DNA of 12,230 nt from Lachnospiraceae bacterium (lineage in GTDB: Bacteria > Bacillota > Clostridia > Lachnospirales > Lachnospiraceae). This document shows, piece by piece, positions 1 through 5,590 of this stretch. Position numbers and translations under genes: made by a program. The DNA lies in the NCBI GenBank assembly GCA_900771955.1, contig CAAGPW010000116.1, forward strand, positions 1 through 12,230, in the 5' to 3' direction. The notes under the pieces are model-generated. The model worked only from the letters and a program-made list of their open reading frames with translations, was not told the DNA's origin and made no database searches. The stretch's first letter is position 1. Each line of letters starts with the position of its first letter.

Positions 1-28
1 CTACTGCCTTTTTAAGTTAAAGAGAAAA

Positions 29-60
29 CTGCGCCACAGCCTTCGCAGGCCATCGCGCAG
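29..60 (-). other. GC-rich hairpin, possible minus-strand terminator or structured repeat
   Basis: The outer stem CTGCGC/GCGCAG (29-34 with 55-60) and inner stem GCCT/AGGC (39-42 with 47-50) enclose a 4x4 internal loop and a 4-base loop. On the minus strand the loop reads GCGA, a GNRA tetraloop, and the hairpin is followed by TTTTCTCTTT, as in an intrinsic terminator. It could end a minus-strand transcript or be an interspersed palindromic repeat. No gene that would need it is visible here. Confidence 0.4.
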
Positions 61-100
61 AGATTTAGTTCAATTCCAGTTTATAGATTTATTGTAGAAG

Positions 101-120
101 TTTGTTACACTTTTGTTACA
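101..120. repeat. Tandem direct repeat TTTGTTACA x2
   Basis: TTTGTTACA occurs at 101-109 and again at 112-120, an 11-bp period of about one helical turn. The core TTTGTTAC also forms one arm of the palindrome at 9604-9619. It may be a regulator-binding repeat, but no promoter or gene is clearly attached to it, and chance is possible in AT-rich DNA. Confidence 0.35.
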
Positions 121-211
121 AAAAGAGATGATGTGCTGAAAATCCCCTTTCTATCAGTATTTGCGGAGGTATGAATGTCTTCAAGTCCCATCTTCCGCAT
201 TATTTTTTTTG

Positions 212-245
212 AAAAAAGCCTTGATTTTTCGAGGCTTTTTTCTTT
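212..245 (+). terminator. Intrinsic terminator
   Basis: A perfect 10-bp stem, AAAAAAGCCT (212-221) with AGGCTTTTTT (232-241), surrounds a 10-base loop. The descending arm runs into TTTTTTCTTTT, giving the U-tract on the plus strand. It would stop plus-strand transcription arriving from before the window and so isolate the genes that begin near 337. The long A run on the other side means it might work in both directions. Confidence 0.75.
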
Positions 246-276
246 TGCAAATATGGAGAATCGTAAAAAATTACAA

Positions 277-305
277 TTCACTCTCGGCAGATGTACCATT
301 ATATG
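277..305 (+). promoter_or_regulatory. Weak candidate promoter for the 337-898 genes
   Basis: TTCACT (277-282, 4/6 to the -35 consensus) is followed by a 17-base spacer and TATATG (300-305, 4/6 to the -10 consensus). It sits between the terminator at 212-245 and the ribosome site AAAAGGAG at 318-325, where a promoter is expected. The match is modest, and an alternative -10, TATGAT at 302-307, overlaps it. Confidence 0.3.
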
Positions 306-336
306 ATACGATATGGGAAAAGGAGTTGAAAGATCA

Positions 337-399
337 ATGAATGTGAATGAAACGAAAAACCTGACAGACAGGCAGAACCTGAGAATGCTTAAAATATGA
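337..399 (+). CDS. Small 20-aa ORF, leader-like or gene remnant
   Basis: The ORF encodes 20 residues beginning MNVNETKNLT and ending RMLKI; it is polar, with no membrane segment. AAAAGGAG at 318-325 precedes its ATG with an 11-base gap. Its TGA (397-399) overlaps the ATG (396-398) of the phosphatidyltransferase gene. That next ATG has no good ribosome site of its own, so translation may be coupled through this ORF. I do not recognise the sequence. It could be a translated leader, the 5' stump of a deleted gene fused to the next one, or a chance ORF. Confidence 0.35.
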   Translation: MNVNETKNLTDRQNLRMLKI

Positions 400-752
400 A
401 AAAGTACATGGCAGATATAATAACAGGTTGTCGAATCGTATTACGCATATTGATGATGTTTTTTTCTGTGTCTTCATCTTGGTTTTACATTATGTATTTG
501 ATCTGCGGGTTTACTGATATGATTGATGGACTAATTGCAAGGAAAACAAAGTCTTTCAGCACATTTGGTTCACATTTAGATACAGTTGCTGATTTCATAT
601 TTATCTTAGCCGCTTCAATCAAAATAATACCGGCAATAGACATTCCAATCTGGCTTTGGATATGGATTTTTATAATTGCTGTTATTAAAATGATAAACAT
701 TATATCAGGATTTATTTGTAAAAAAAGATTTATCGCGAACATACTATTATGA
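396..752 (+). CDS. CDP-alcohol phosphatidyltransferase, N-terminal catalytic part (frameshifted gene)
   Basis: This 118-residue membrane protein carries the complete family signature D41-x2-D44-G45-x2-A48-R49-x8-G58-x3-D62-x3-D66. In this family those aspartates bind the divalent metals used to transfer a phosphatidyl group from a CDP-linked lipid to an alcohol. Hydrophobic segments lie at about residues 14-38, 66-80 and 84-106. It is short for a family in which members are commonly 160-200 residues. The missing C-terminal helices are encoded directly downstream in another frame (749-898), joined by an ATGA overlap. A single missing base near 737-742 would explain the split: restoring it gives one ORF of about 167 codons. 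The acceptor alcohol cannot be told from sequence. Whether this is a pseudogene, a sequencing error or a real two-piece gene is open. The region is more AT-rich than the rest of the window. Confidence 0.75.
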   Translation: MKKYMADIITGCRIVLRILMMFFSVSSSWFYIMYLICGFTDMIDGLIARKTKSFSTFGSHLDTVADFIFILAASIKIIPAIDIPIWLWIWIFIIAVIKMINIISGFICKKRFIANILL

Positions 753-898
753 ATAAAATTACGGGTTTTTTGCTATTTCTATTACCATTAACGCTTTTGC
801 TCATTGACCTAAAATACAGTGGCATTGCAGTCTGTTCCATAGCAACATTTGCGGCAATCCAAGAGGGGCATTATATTAGAAAAGGGATAGAAATTTAA
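749..898 (+). CDS. C-terminal fragment of the same CDP-alcohol phosphatidyltransferase
   Basis: This 49-residue ORF starts MNKITGFLLF and ends IRKGIEI. It holds two hydrophobic stretches (about residues 5-19 and 23-36), as expected for the last helices of a CDP-alcohol phosphatidyltransferase. Its ATG (749-751) overlaps the TGA (750-752) of the upstream catalytic fragment. No ribosome site precedes it, so any expression would depend on translational coupling or on frameshifting. The 396-898 span is 503 bases, one short of a multiple of three, which fits a one-base deletion in a single ancestral gene. My assignment of this fragment to the same protein rests on its position, its hydrophobic character and my memory of how the family ends, not on a search. 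Confidence 0.55.
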   Translation: MNKITGFLLFLLPLTLLLIDLKYSGIAVCSIATFAAIQEGHYIRKGIEI

Positions 899-944
899 AC
901 TTTTAACTTCCAGAATTAAATTTCCGCACAGAAAGGAGCCTCTC

Positions 945-1463
945 ATGTTTGCACAAAAAAATCACACATCCGCTTCCAATATCAACCTGAATATAGAAAT
1001 AGATCCCGACATCTCACGTAAGATACCGGAATCCATGAATACCGACGAGGCACTTGCCTTTAACCAGAACAGCCTTGCCATGGAACGGACAGAATTTGCA
1101 AAGATCCGCACGGATCTCGCACTCACTAATTCCATGCTGGCTGTAAACCGGACACACCTCTCTTATCTGCGTACTGTGGTGTCTTTAATCGGAAGCGGGG
1201 CCACGCTCTACAAAGCACTTCCGCTGATCGGCGTAAGCATCCGTTTCACCACGCTGCTCTGCTGCTTTTTGTTCCTTGCCGCCGTTTATTTCATTTACAA
1301 AGATGTGACCACCTATCCGCGCATGAAACGCAAGCTGCACGACATGCAGGCACGCGCCGAGGAGCTCGCAAAAAAGGCGGAAAGCCAGGTTTTTCGCGTG
1401 GATGACGTTTTTCCGGAGGACGATGTTCCCAATCTGGACACCGATGACAGCAGCAGCATTTAA
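945..1463 (+). CDS. DUF202-type membrane protein with duplicated RT motif
   Basis: The product is 172 residues. GAAAGGAG at 931-938 sits 6 bases before the ATG and fixes the start. Residues 1-40 are polar. Residues 44-63 and 65-84 are two copies of a pattern LAxxRTxxxxxRT, and the second runs into the first membrane helix (about 78-97), as in the DUF202 family. A second helix spans about 101-118. A charged, probably coiled-coil stretch (126-148) and a very acidic tail follow. DUF202 proteins are small inner-membrane proteins of unknown function, so no role is assigned. The stop codon overlaps the stop of the convergent nth gene by 4 bases and there is no terminator between them, so their transcripts probably overlap. 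Confidence 0.75.
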   Translation: MFAQKNHTSASNINLNIEIDPDISRKIPESMNTDEALAFNQNSLAMERTEFAKIRTDLALTNSMLAVNRTHLSYLRTVVSLIGSGATLYKALPLIGVSIRFTTLLCCFLFLAAVYFIYKDVTTYPRMKRKLHDMQARAEELAKKAESQVFRVDDVFPEDDVPNLDTDDSSSI

Positions 1464-2110
1464 TTTACACCGACTTTCGGGCAGATGTCGTTAAGGCAGC
1501 ATTTATCACAATACGGAGCGGTACGTGCCGTGCAGACCTCCCGTCCGTGATATACCAGTCTGTGGCAGAAATCACTGCCCTCCTCCGGCGGGATCAGTTT
1601 CCAGAGCGCCATCTCAACTTTTTTCGGCTCCCTGATCTGATCCACCAGTCCCATTCGATTTGTCAGGCGGATACAGTGCGTATCCGTCACGATCGCCGGT
1701 TTTCCGAATACATCTCCCATGATCAGATTCGCGCTCTTGCGCCCGACTCCTGGCAGCTTTAACAGTGCCTCAAAATCTTCCGGCACTTTTCCGCCGTACT
1801 GTTCCTCCAGCATTTTCATGCATGCACTGATATCACGTGCTTTGCTGTGCCCAAGGCCACATGGTTTTACGATTGCCTCTATGTCTGACACATCTGCTTC
1901 TGCAAGCGCTGCCACGCTCGGATATTTCTCATAAAGCCCCTGTACGACCACATTCACACGCGCATCGGTACACTGGGCCGCCAGACGCACACTGACCAGA
2001 AGTTTCCACGCCTCGTTGTAATCCAGCGTACAGCCTGCATCCGGATATTCTTTTTTAAGACGTTCTATAATAAGAAGTGCACGTTCTTTTTTCTTCTTTT
2101 CTGTTTCCAT
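1460..2110 (-). CDS. nth: Endonuclease III (DNA glycosylase/AP lyase)
   Basis: This 216-residue protein is full length for the family. It removes oxidised pyrimidines from DNA and cleaves the abasic site in base excision repair. The helix-hairpin-helix motif LPGVGRKSAN spans 119-128 and includes the catalytic lysine K125. The catalytic aspartate is D143 in VTDTH. A C-terminal four-cysteine [4Fe-4S] site is present at C193, C201, C204 and C210. The spacing is C-x7-C-x2-C-x5-C, one residue longer in the first gap than the x6 of the E. coli enzyme. A purine-rich stretch containing GGGAAG lies just upstream of the ATG. It follows the aldo/keto reductase gene by 55 bases on the same strand and may be co-transcribed. 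Its 3' end overlaps the convergent DUF202 gene. Confidence 0.93.
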   Translation of the reverse strand: METEKKKKERALLIIERLKKEYPDAGCTLDYNEAWKLLVSVRLAAQCTDARVNVVVQGLYEKYPSVAALAEADVSDIEAIVKPCGLGHSKARDISACMKMLEEQYGGKVPEDFEALLKLPGVGRKSANLIMGDVFGKPAIVTDTHCIRLTNRMGLVDQIREPKKVEMALWKLIPPEEGSDFCHRLVYHGREVCTARTAPYCDKCCLNDICPKVGVN

Positions 2111-2165
2111 GCTTTTCTTCCCGCTTTCTCTTAACTTTCAAGCAATTTTTCCATTCCAAATGCCC

Positions 2166-3023
2166 TTATTTTTGCACTTCCCGTTTTCGATCCGGATGCT
2201 CGCCCGACCAGCCGGTCTGTGGCATCGTATCCAGCCGGTACACATCCTCCATATCGATAGCAAAGGAAAAAATGTCCTGATTTTCCTTCATCCGCTCCAT
2301 CGTAGAAGATTTAGGGATTGGAATGATTCCCTTCTGCAACTCATAGCGCAGGCAAAGCCTTGCCGGAGAAACTCCATATTTTTCCGCGAGCCGGACAACC
2401 AGTTCATCCTTTAACACACGCGTTCGGCCGAGCGGACTCCACGCCTGCACACGGATATCATGTTCCCTGCAGTAATGTACCGCTGACTCCTGCATATAAC
2501 CCGGATGCAGCTCCAACTGATCCACCATCGGCTCCACCTCACAGTGTTTCAACAGATTTTCTATATGGTGCGGCAGAAAATTGCTGAGCCCGATCGCACG
2601 CACTCTTCCCGCACGGTAAAACTCCTCCATCGCGCGCCAGGTATCCGCATCCAGTTCCCGCCAGGCGGTATCCTCCGGTGTGGGCAGCGGCCAATGGATC
2701 AGATACAGATCCAGATAGTCCATCTTTAGATTCTCCAGCGTCCGCTCAAATGCCTCTTTGACCGGTTCATATCCCATCTCTGTCTTCCATGCCTTTGAGG
2801 CCAGAAAAAACTCCTCTCTCCTGATCCCGCTTTGTGCCACTGCCTCTCCGAGATATTTTTCTGTTCCATAAAAAGATGCTGTGTCAAAATAACGGTAGCC
2901 CGCTTCGATCGCTTTTTTTATGATCTCTGCATTATCCTCTTCTGCGGCCTTATATGTTCCAAATCCAAGGCACGGAATCTCCACTCCGTTGCCGAGGATA
3001 TAACAATCATTTATCGTTTTCAT
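2166..3023 (-). CDS. Aldo/keto reductase
   Basis: The product is 285 residues, a normal length for a (beta/alpha)8 aldo/keto reductase that reduces carbonyl compounds with NAD(P)H in the cytosol. The catalytic tetrad is complete: D47 and Y52 in FDTASFYGTE, K77 in LASKAW and H110 in LIHWP. The nucleotide-binding signature near the C terminus, IPIPKSSTMERMKEN (234-248), includes K238, S239, R244 and N248. AAGGAG lies 7 bases before the ATG. It resembles 2,5-diketo-gluconate reductase-like members, but the physiological substrate cannot be read from sequence. A hairpin at 3116-3134 separates it from the sucrose operon upstream, so it probably has its own promoter in 3024-3115, although I could not identify a convincing one. 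Confidence 0.9.
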   Translation of the reverse strand: MKTINDCYILGNGVEIPCLGFGTYKAAEEDNAEIIKKAIEAGYRYFDTASFYGTEKYLGEAVAQSGIRREEFFLASKAWKTEMGYEPVKEAFERTLENLKMDYLDLYLIHWPLPTPEDTAWRELDADTWRAMEEFYRAGRVRAIGLSNFLPHHIENLLKHCEVEPMVDQLELHPGYMQESAVHYCREHDIRVQAWSPLGRTRVLKDELVVRLAEKYGVSPARLCLRYELQKGIIPIPKSSTMERMKENQDIFSFAIDMEDVYRLDTMPQTGWSGEHPDRKREVQK

Positions 3024-3109
3024 GCTTTTTCTCCTTTTTCGCTATCTTATCACATTTTTCCTGCATCCGCCATGGAAATCTGCATATATATTTCTATATA
3101 TTTCCGGAA

Positions 3110-3134
3110 GGAAAAGGACAGGAGCTTCCTGCCC
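3110..3134 (-). terminator. Candidate terminator of the scrA-scrB-scrK operon
   Basis: On the minus strand GGGCAGGA (3134-3127) pairs with TCCTGTCC (3123-3116) around a 3-base loop, with one mismatch. It is followed by TTTTCCTTCC, a weak U-tract. It begins 35 bases after the scrK stop codon, the expected place for the end of the sucrose operon. Some read-through into the aldo/keto reductase gene is possible given the imperfect stem and interrupted U-tract. Confidence 0.5.
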
Positions 3135-3169
3135 CCGCCCTTTTTCACTTTTTTATATCTGTTCCTTTT

Positions 3170-4135
3170 TTATCTTCTTTTCGAGATCAACGCCTTAATT
3201 TCTTCTGGCTTTGGCATTACGCGGAGTGCTCCTTTTTTTGTTGTGATCAGCGATGCTGCTGCGTTTGAGAACTCCAGCATTTCTTCCAGATCGGCTTTTT
3301 TTAGATCCAGTGTGCCCTTTTTTAACACCTGGTGGAGCATACTTCCCATAAATGTATCACCCGCTCCGGTCGTCTCGATCGTCCCTTCCTGTAAAAACGG
3401 TTCCGCAGATACCGATACATCTCCACAGTACGCCTGGCTTCCCTTGCTGCCAAGCGACACAAAAATGAGCGGTATGTCAAATTCCTTCTGAAGCCGGCGC
3501 GCTGCTTTTGCATAATCTGTCTCACCGGTAAACCAGGTGATCTCATCATCGGAAATTTTTAAAATCTGGCACTCCTTCATTCCATAACGTATCTGCTCCT
3601 TTGCCATCTCCAGCGAATCCCACAGCGGCGGCCGCAGATTCGGATCAAAGGAGATCATGGCTCCGGCATCTTTTGCCGTCTGTATGGCACGCTTTGTCGC
3701 CCGGCGCACCCCGTCATCCGTCATGGACAGCGAACCAAAATGAAAGATCCGACAATCCGAAAGCAGTTCCGGATGGATCTCATCTTCACCCAGCATCATA
3801 TCCGCGCCCGGCTTCCGGTAAAATGAGAAATCTCTGTCTCCATCCGCCTTCGTCTGCACGATCGCCAGTGTGGTATGCACCGTGTCATCCATAGCAAGAC
3901 CATCCGTTCCGATTCCCACTTCGCAAAGCGCTTCCTTTAACTGATGTCCAAATCCATCATTCCCGACCTTTCCGATAAATGCTGTCCGGTCTCCCAGTCT
4001 GGTCAGCATGGCAAGGACATTGCAGGGAGCCCCGCCCGGATTTGCCTCAAACAGGGGATTTCCCTGCGGGCTCGTCCCGTTTTGTGTGAAATCGATCAAC
4101 AGTTCTCCCAATGCAACTACGTCATATTGCTTCAT
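3170..4135 (-). CDS. scrK: Fructokinase (PfkB/ribokinase family)
   Basis: This 321-residue sugar kinase phosphorylates the fructose released by ScrB. The glycine-rich N-terminal PfkB signature includes PGGAPCNVLAML (33-44). The C-terminal signature TTGAGDTF (255-262) contains the catalytic base D260. I start at the ATG at 4135 rather than the in-frame ATG at 4153, because GGAAAGGAG lies 7 bases before 4135 and falls inside the longer reading; the protein then begins MKQYDVVALGELLIDF, as is usual for fructokinases. It is the last gene of the sucrose operon, 24 bases after scrB. PfkB kinases are easily confused with one another, but the context makes fructose the clear substrate. Confidence 0.93.
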   Translation of the reverse strand: MKQYDVVALGELLIDFTQNGTSPQGNPLFEANPGGAPCNVLAMLTRLGDRTAFIGKVGNDGFGHQLKEALCEVGIGTDGLAMDDTVHTTLAIVQTKADGDRDFSFYRKPGADMMLGEDEIHPELLSDCRIFHFGSLSMTDDGVRRATKRAIQTAKDAGAMISFDPNLRPPLWDSLEMAKEQIRYGMKECQILKISDDEITWFTGETDYAKAARRLQKEFDIPLIFVSLGSKGSQAYCGDVSVSAEPFLQEGTIETTGAGDTFMGSMLHQVLKKGTLDLKKADLEEMLEFSNAAASLITTKKGALRVMPKPEEIKALISKRR

Positions 4136-4159
4136 ATGAAATCTCCTTTCCATCTCCCA

Positions 4160-5575
4160 TCACATTGCCAGTTCATAAAGTCTGCATGTTCCGTCTGCAT
4201 CCACGCAGATGCCTCGCATTTCCCGGTGCGGATAATAACGCGTGGTAAATACGGTCTCTCCGCCGTTTACATAAATCTCAAGCAGTGAGCCATCCGAAAT
4301 GATCCGTACATCCTCCAGATGACCTGTTTTTGCACGTCTTATTCTTCTGCCGCAGCCTATGTCTGTACCAGCACTCTCCTCAAATGCAAGTGAAAAGATA
4401 CCATCCTCATAGCGGATGATACAGTCCTTTTCCAGTACGATCCGCATCGGCGCCCCGCCAAGTCCGGTAAGTTCCAGATCAAAACATCCGCCCGGGATCT
4501 CCGTCTGCAGTCCGCGCTCCACTAAAATTTCGCTCTTCCGCAGCGTTTCTATCTCCTCCACCGGGATCTGCACCACTTTGCCATTCTTTACAGACAGTTC
4601 TCGCGGCGTCGTAAGCACATGCTGCCAGCCAAGTGCAGTTGTCGGATTCATATATTCCCCGTCCACATCCGGCAGTCCCGCCCAGCCGACCAGGATACGT
4701 CTGCCTTTCGGATCCATAAATGTCTGCGGCGCATAGAAATCAAATCCCATATCCCACTCTGTAAATGTATTCGGATCTATTTCACCGTCCTGTATGAAAA
4801 AATAACCTGACTGATAGATATTCTGGTTTTTATATGTTTCACGCTGCAGCCCCTGCGGCGATACAGAGAGCACTCTTTTTTGACCCATCGAAAAAAGATC
4901 CGGGCACTCCCACATATATCCAAACGTATGTTCTGTCGTGAATTCTTCTTTGAATTTCCATTGCAGCTTATCCGTCGACTCATAGAGCATGACCGCTCCC
5001 TTATCGCAGTTTTTTCTTCCTCCGAGCACCATATAGTACTGTCCGTTTTCCCGAAACACCTTCGGATCACGCACATGCCTGGTGTAACCTTTTGGATAAT
5101 CCAAGGATGTGAGCAGACATTTTTTCCCGTCAAAATGAATGCCGTCATGGCTGGCCGTGTAGATCACATTGGCTTCTCTGCCGTCGTGGATATAATCAAA
5201 ATCCCCGTCCAGTTTGACATTCCCCGTATAGAACAGTTCAAGCTTCCCGTCCTCCGTAAATGCCGAGCCAGAATATACGCCATGGCAGTCATACGGGCTG
5301 TCCGGGAAAAGCGGCACTCCCTGATAACTCCAGTGCAGCATATCTGTGCTGGTCATATGGCCCCAGAATTTCAGTCCGCCTTTCGCATCAAACGGTGCGT
5401 ATTGAAAAAAGAAATGATATTTTCCCTGATAGTAGCATAACCCGTTCGGATCATTGAGCCATCCGACTGGCGGCATGATATGAAAATGTGTATCCCACGC
5501 CGTCTTTTTTCTCTCCGTCCCCTTTTTCTCCTGCTCCTGTATGCCGGACAGCAGTACTTCTGCCATTACATTCAT
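4160..5575 (-). CDS. scrB: Sucrose-6-phosphate hydrolase (GH32)
   Basis: The product is 471 residues, full length for glycoside hydrolase family 32. It cleaves sucrose-6-phosphate into glucose-6-phosphate and fructose in the cytosol. The three catalytic blocks are all intact: WLNDPNG (39-45) with nucleophile D42, RDP (169-171) with the transition-state stabiliser D170, and WECPD (222-226) with acid/base E223. An N-terminal five-blade propeller is followed by a beta-sandwich from about residue 330. There is no signal peptide, consistent with an intracellular enzyme acting on a PTS product. The gene lies 15 bases after scrA and 24 before scrK. GGTGG lies 10 bases before the ATG. An alternative ATG three codons in cannot be excluded. 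Confidence 0.95.
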   Translation of the reverse strand: MNVMAEVLLSGIQEQEKKGTERKKTAWDTHFHIMPPVGWLNDPNGLCYYQGKYHFFFQYAPFDAKGGLKFWGHMTSTDMLHWSYQGVPLFPDSPYDCHGVYSGSAFTEDGKLELFYTGNVKLDGDFDYIHDGREANVIYTASHDGIHFDGKKCLLTSLDYPKGYTRHVRDPKVFRENGQYYMVLGGRKNCDKGAVMLYESTDKLQWKFKEEFTTEHTFGYMWECPDLFSMGQKRVLSVSPQGLQRETYKNQNIYQSGYFFIQDGEIDPNTFTEWDMGFDFYAPQTFMDPKGRRILVGWAGLPDVDGEYMNPTTALGWQHVLTTPRELSVKNGKVVQIPVEEIETLRKSEILVERGLQTEIPGGCFDLELTGLGGAPMRIVLEKDCIIRYEDGIFSLAFEESAGTDIGCGRRIRRAKTGHLEDVRIISDGSLLEIYVNGGETVFTTRYYPHREMRGICVDADGTCRLYELAM

Positions 5576-5590
5576 TTTTACTACACCACC

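Noticed and set aside
105..299. Minus-strand ORF of 64 codons
   Set aside because: It runs through the terminator hairpin at 212-245, has low-complexity composition and no recognisable domain.
175..304. Plus-strand ORF preceded by GCGGAGG
   Set aside because: Despite the ribosome-like sequence it reads straight through the terminator stem and U-tract and gives an unlikely peptide.
4136..4153. Upstream ATG for the fructokinase
   Set aside because: The six extra codons encode the ribosome site of the downstream ATG at 4135 and do not match usual kinase N termini.
4880..5440. 186-codon plus-strand ORF within scrB
   Set aside because: It is a shadow of the minus-strand GH32 gene, whose catalytic motifs are intact; no domain is visible in the plus-strand product.
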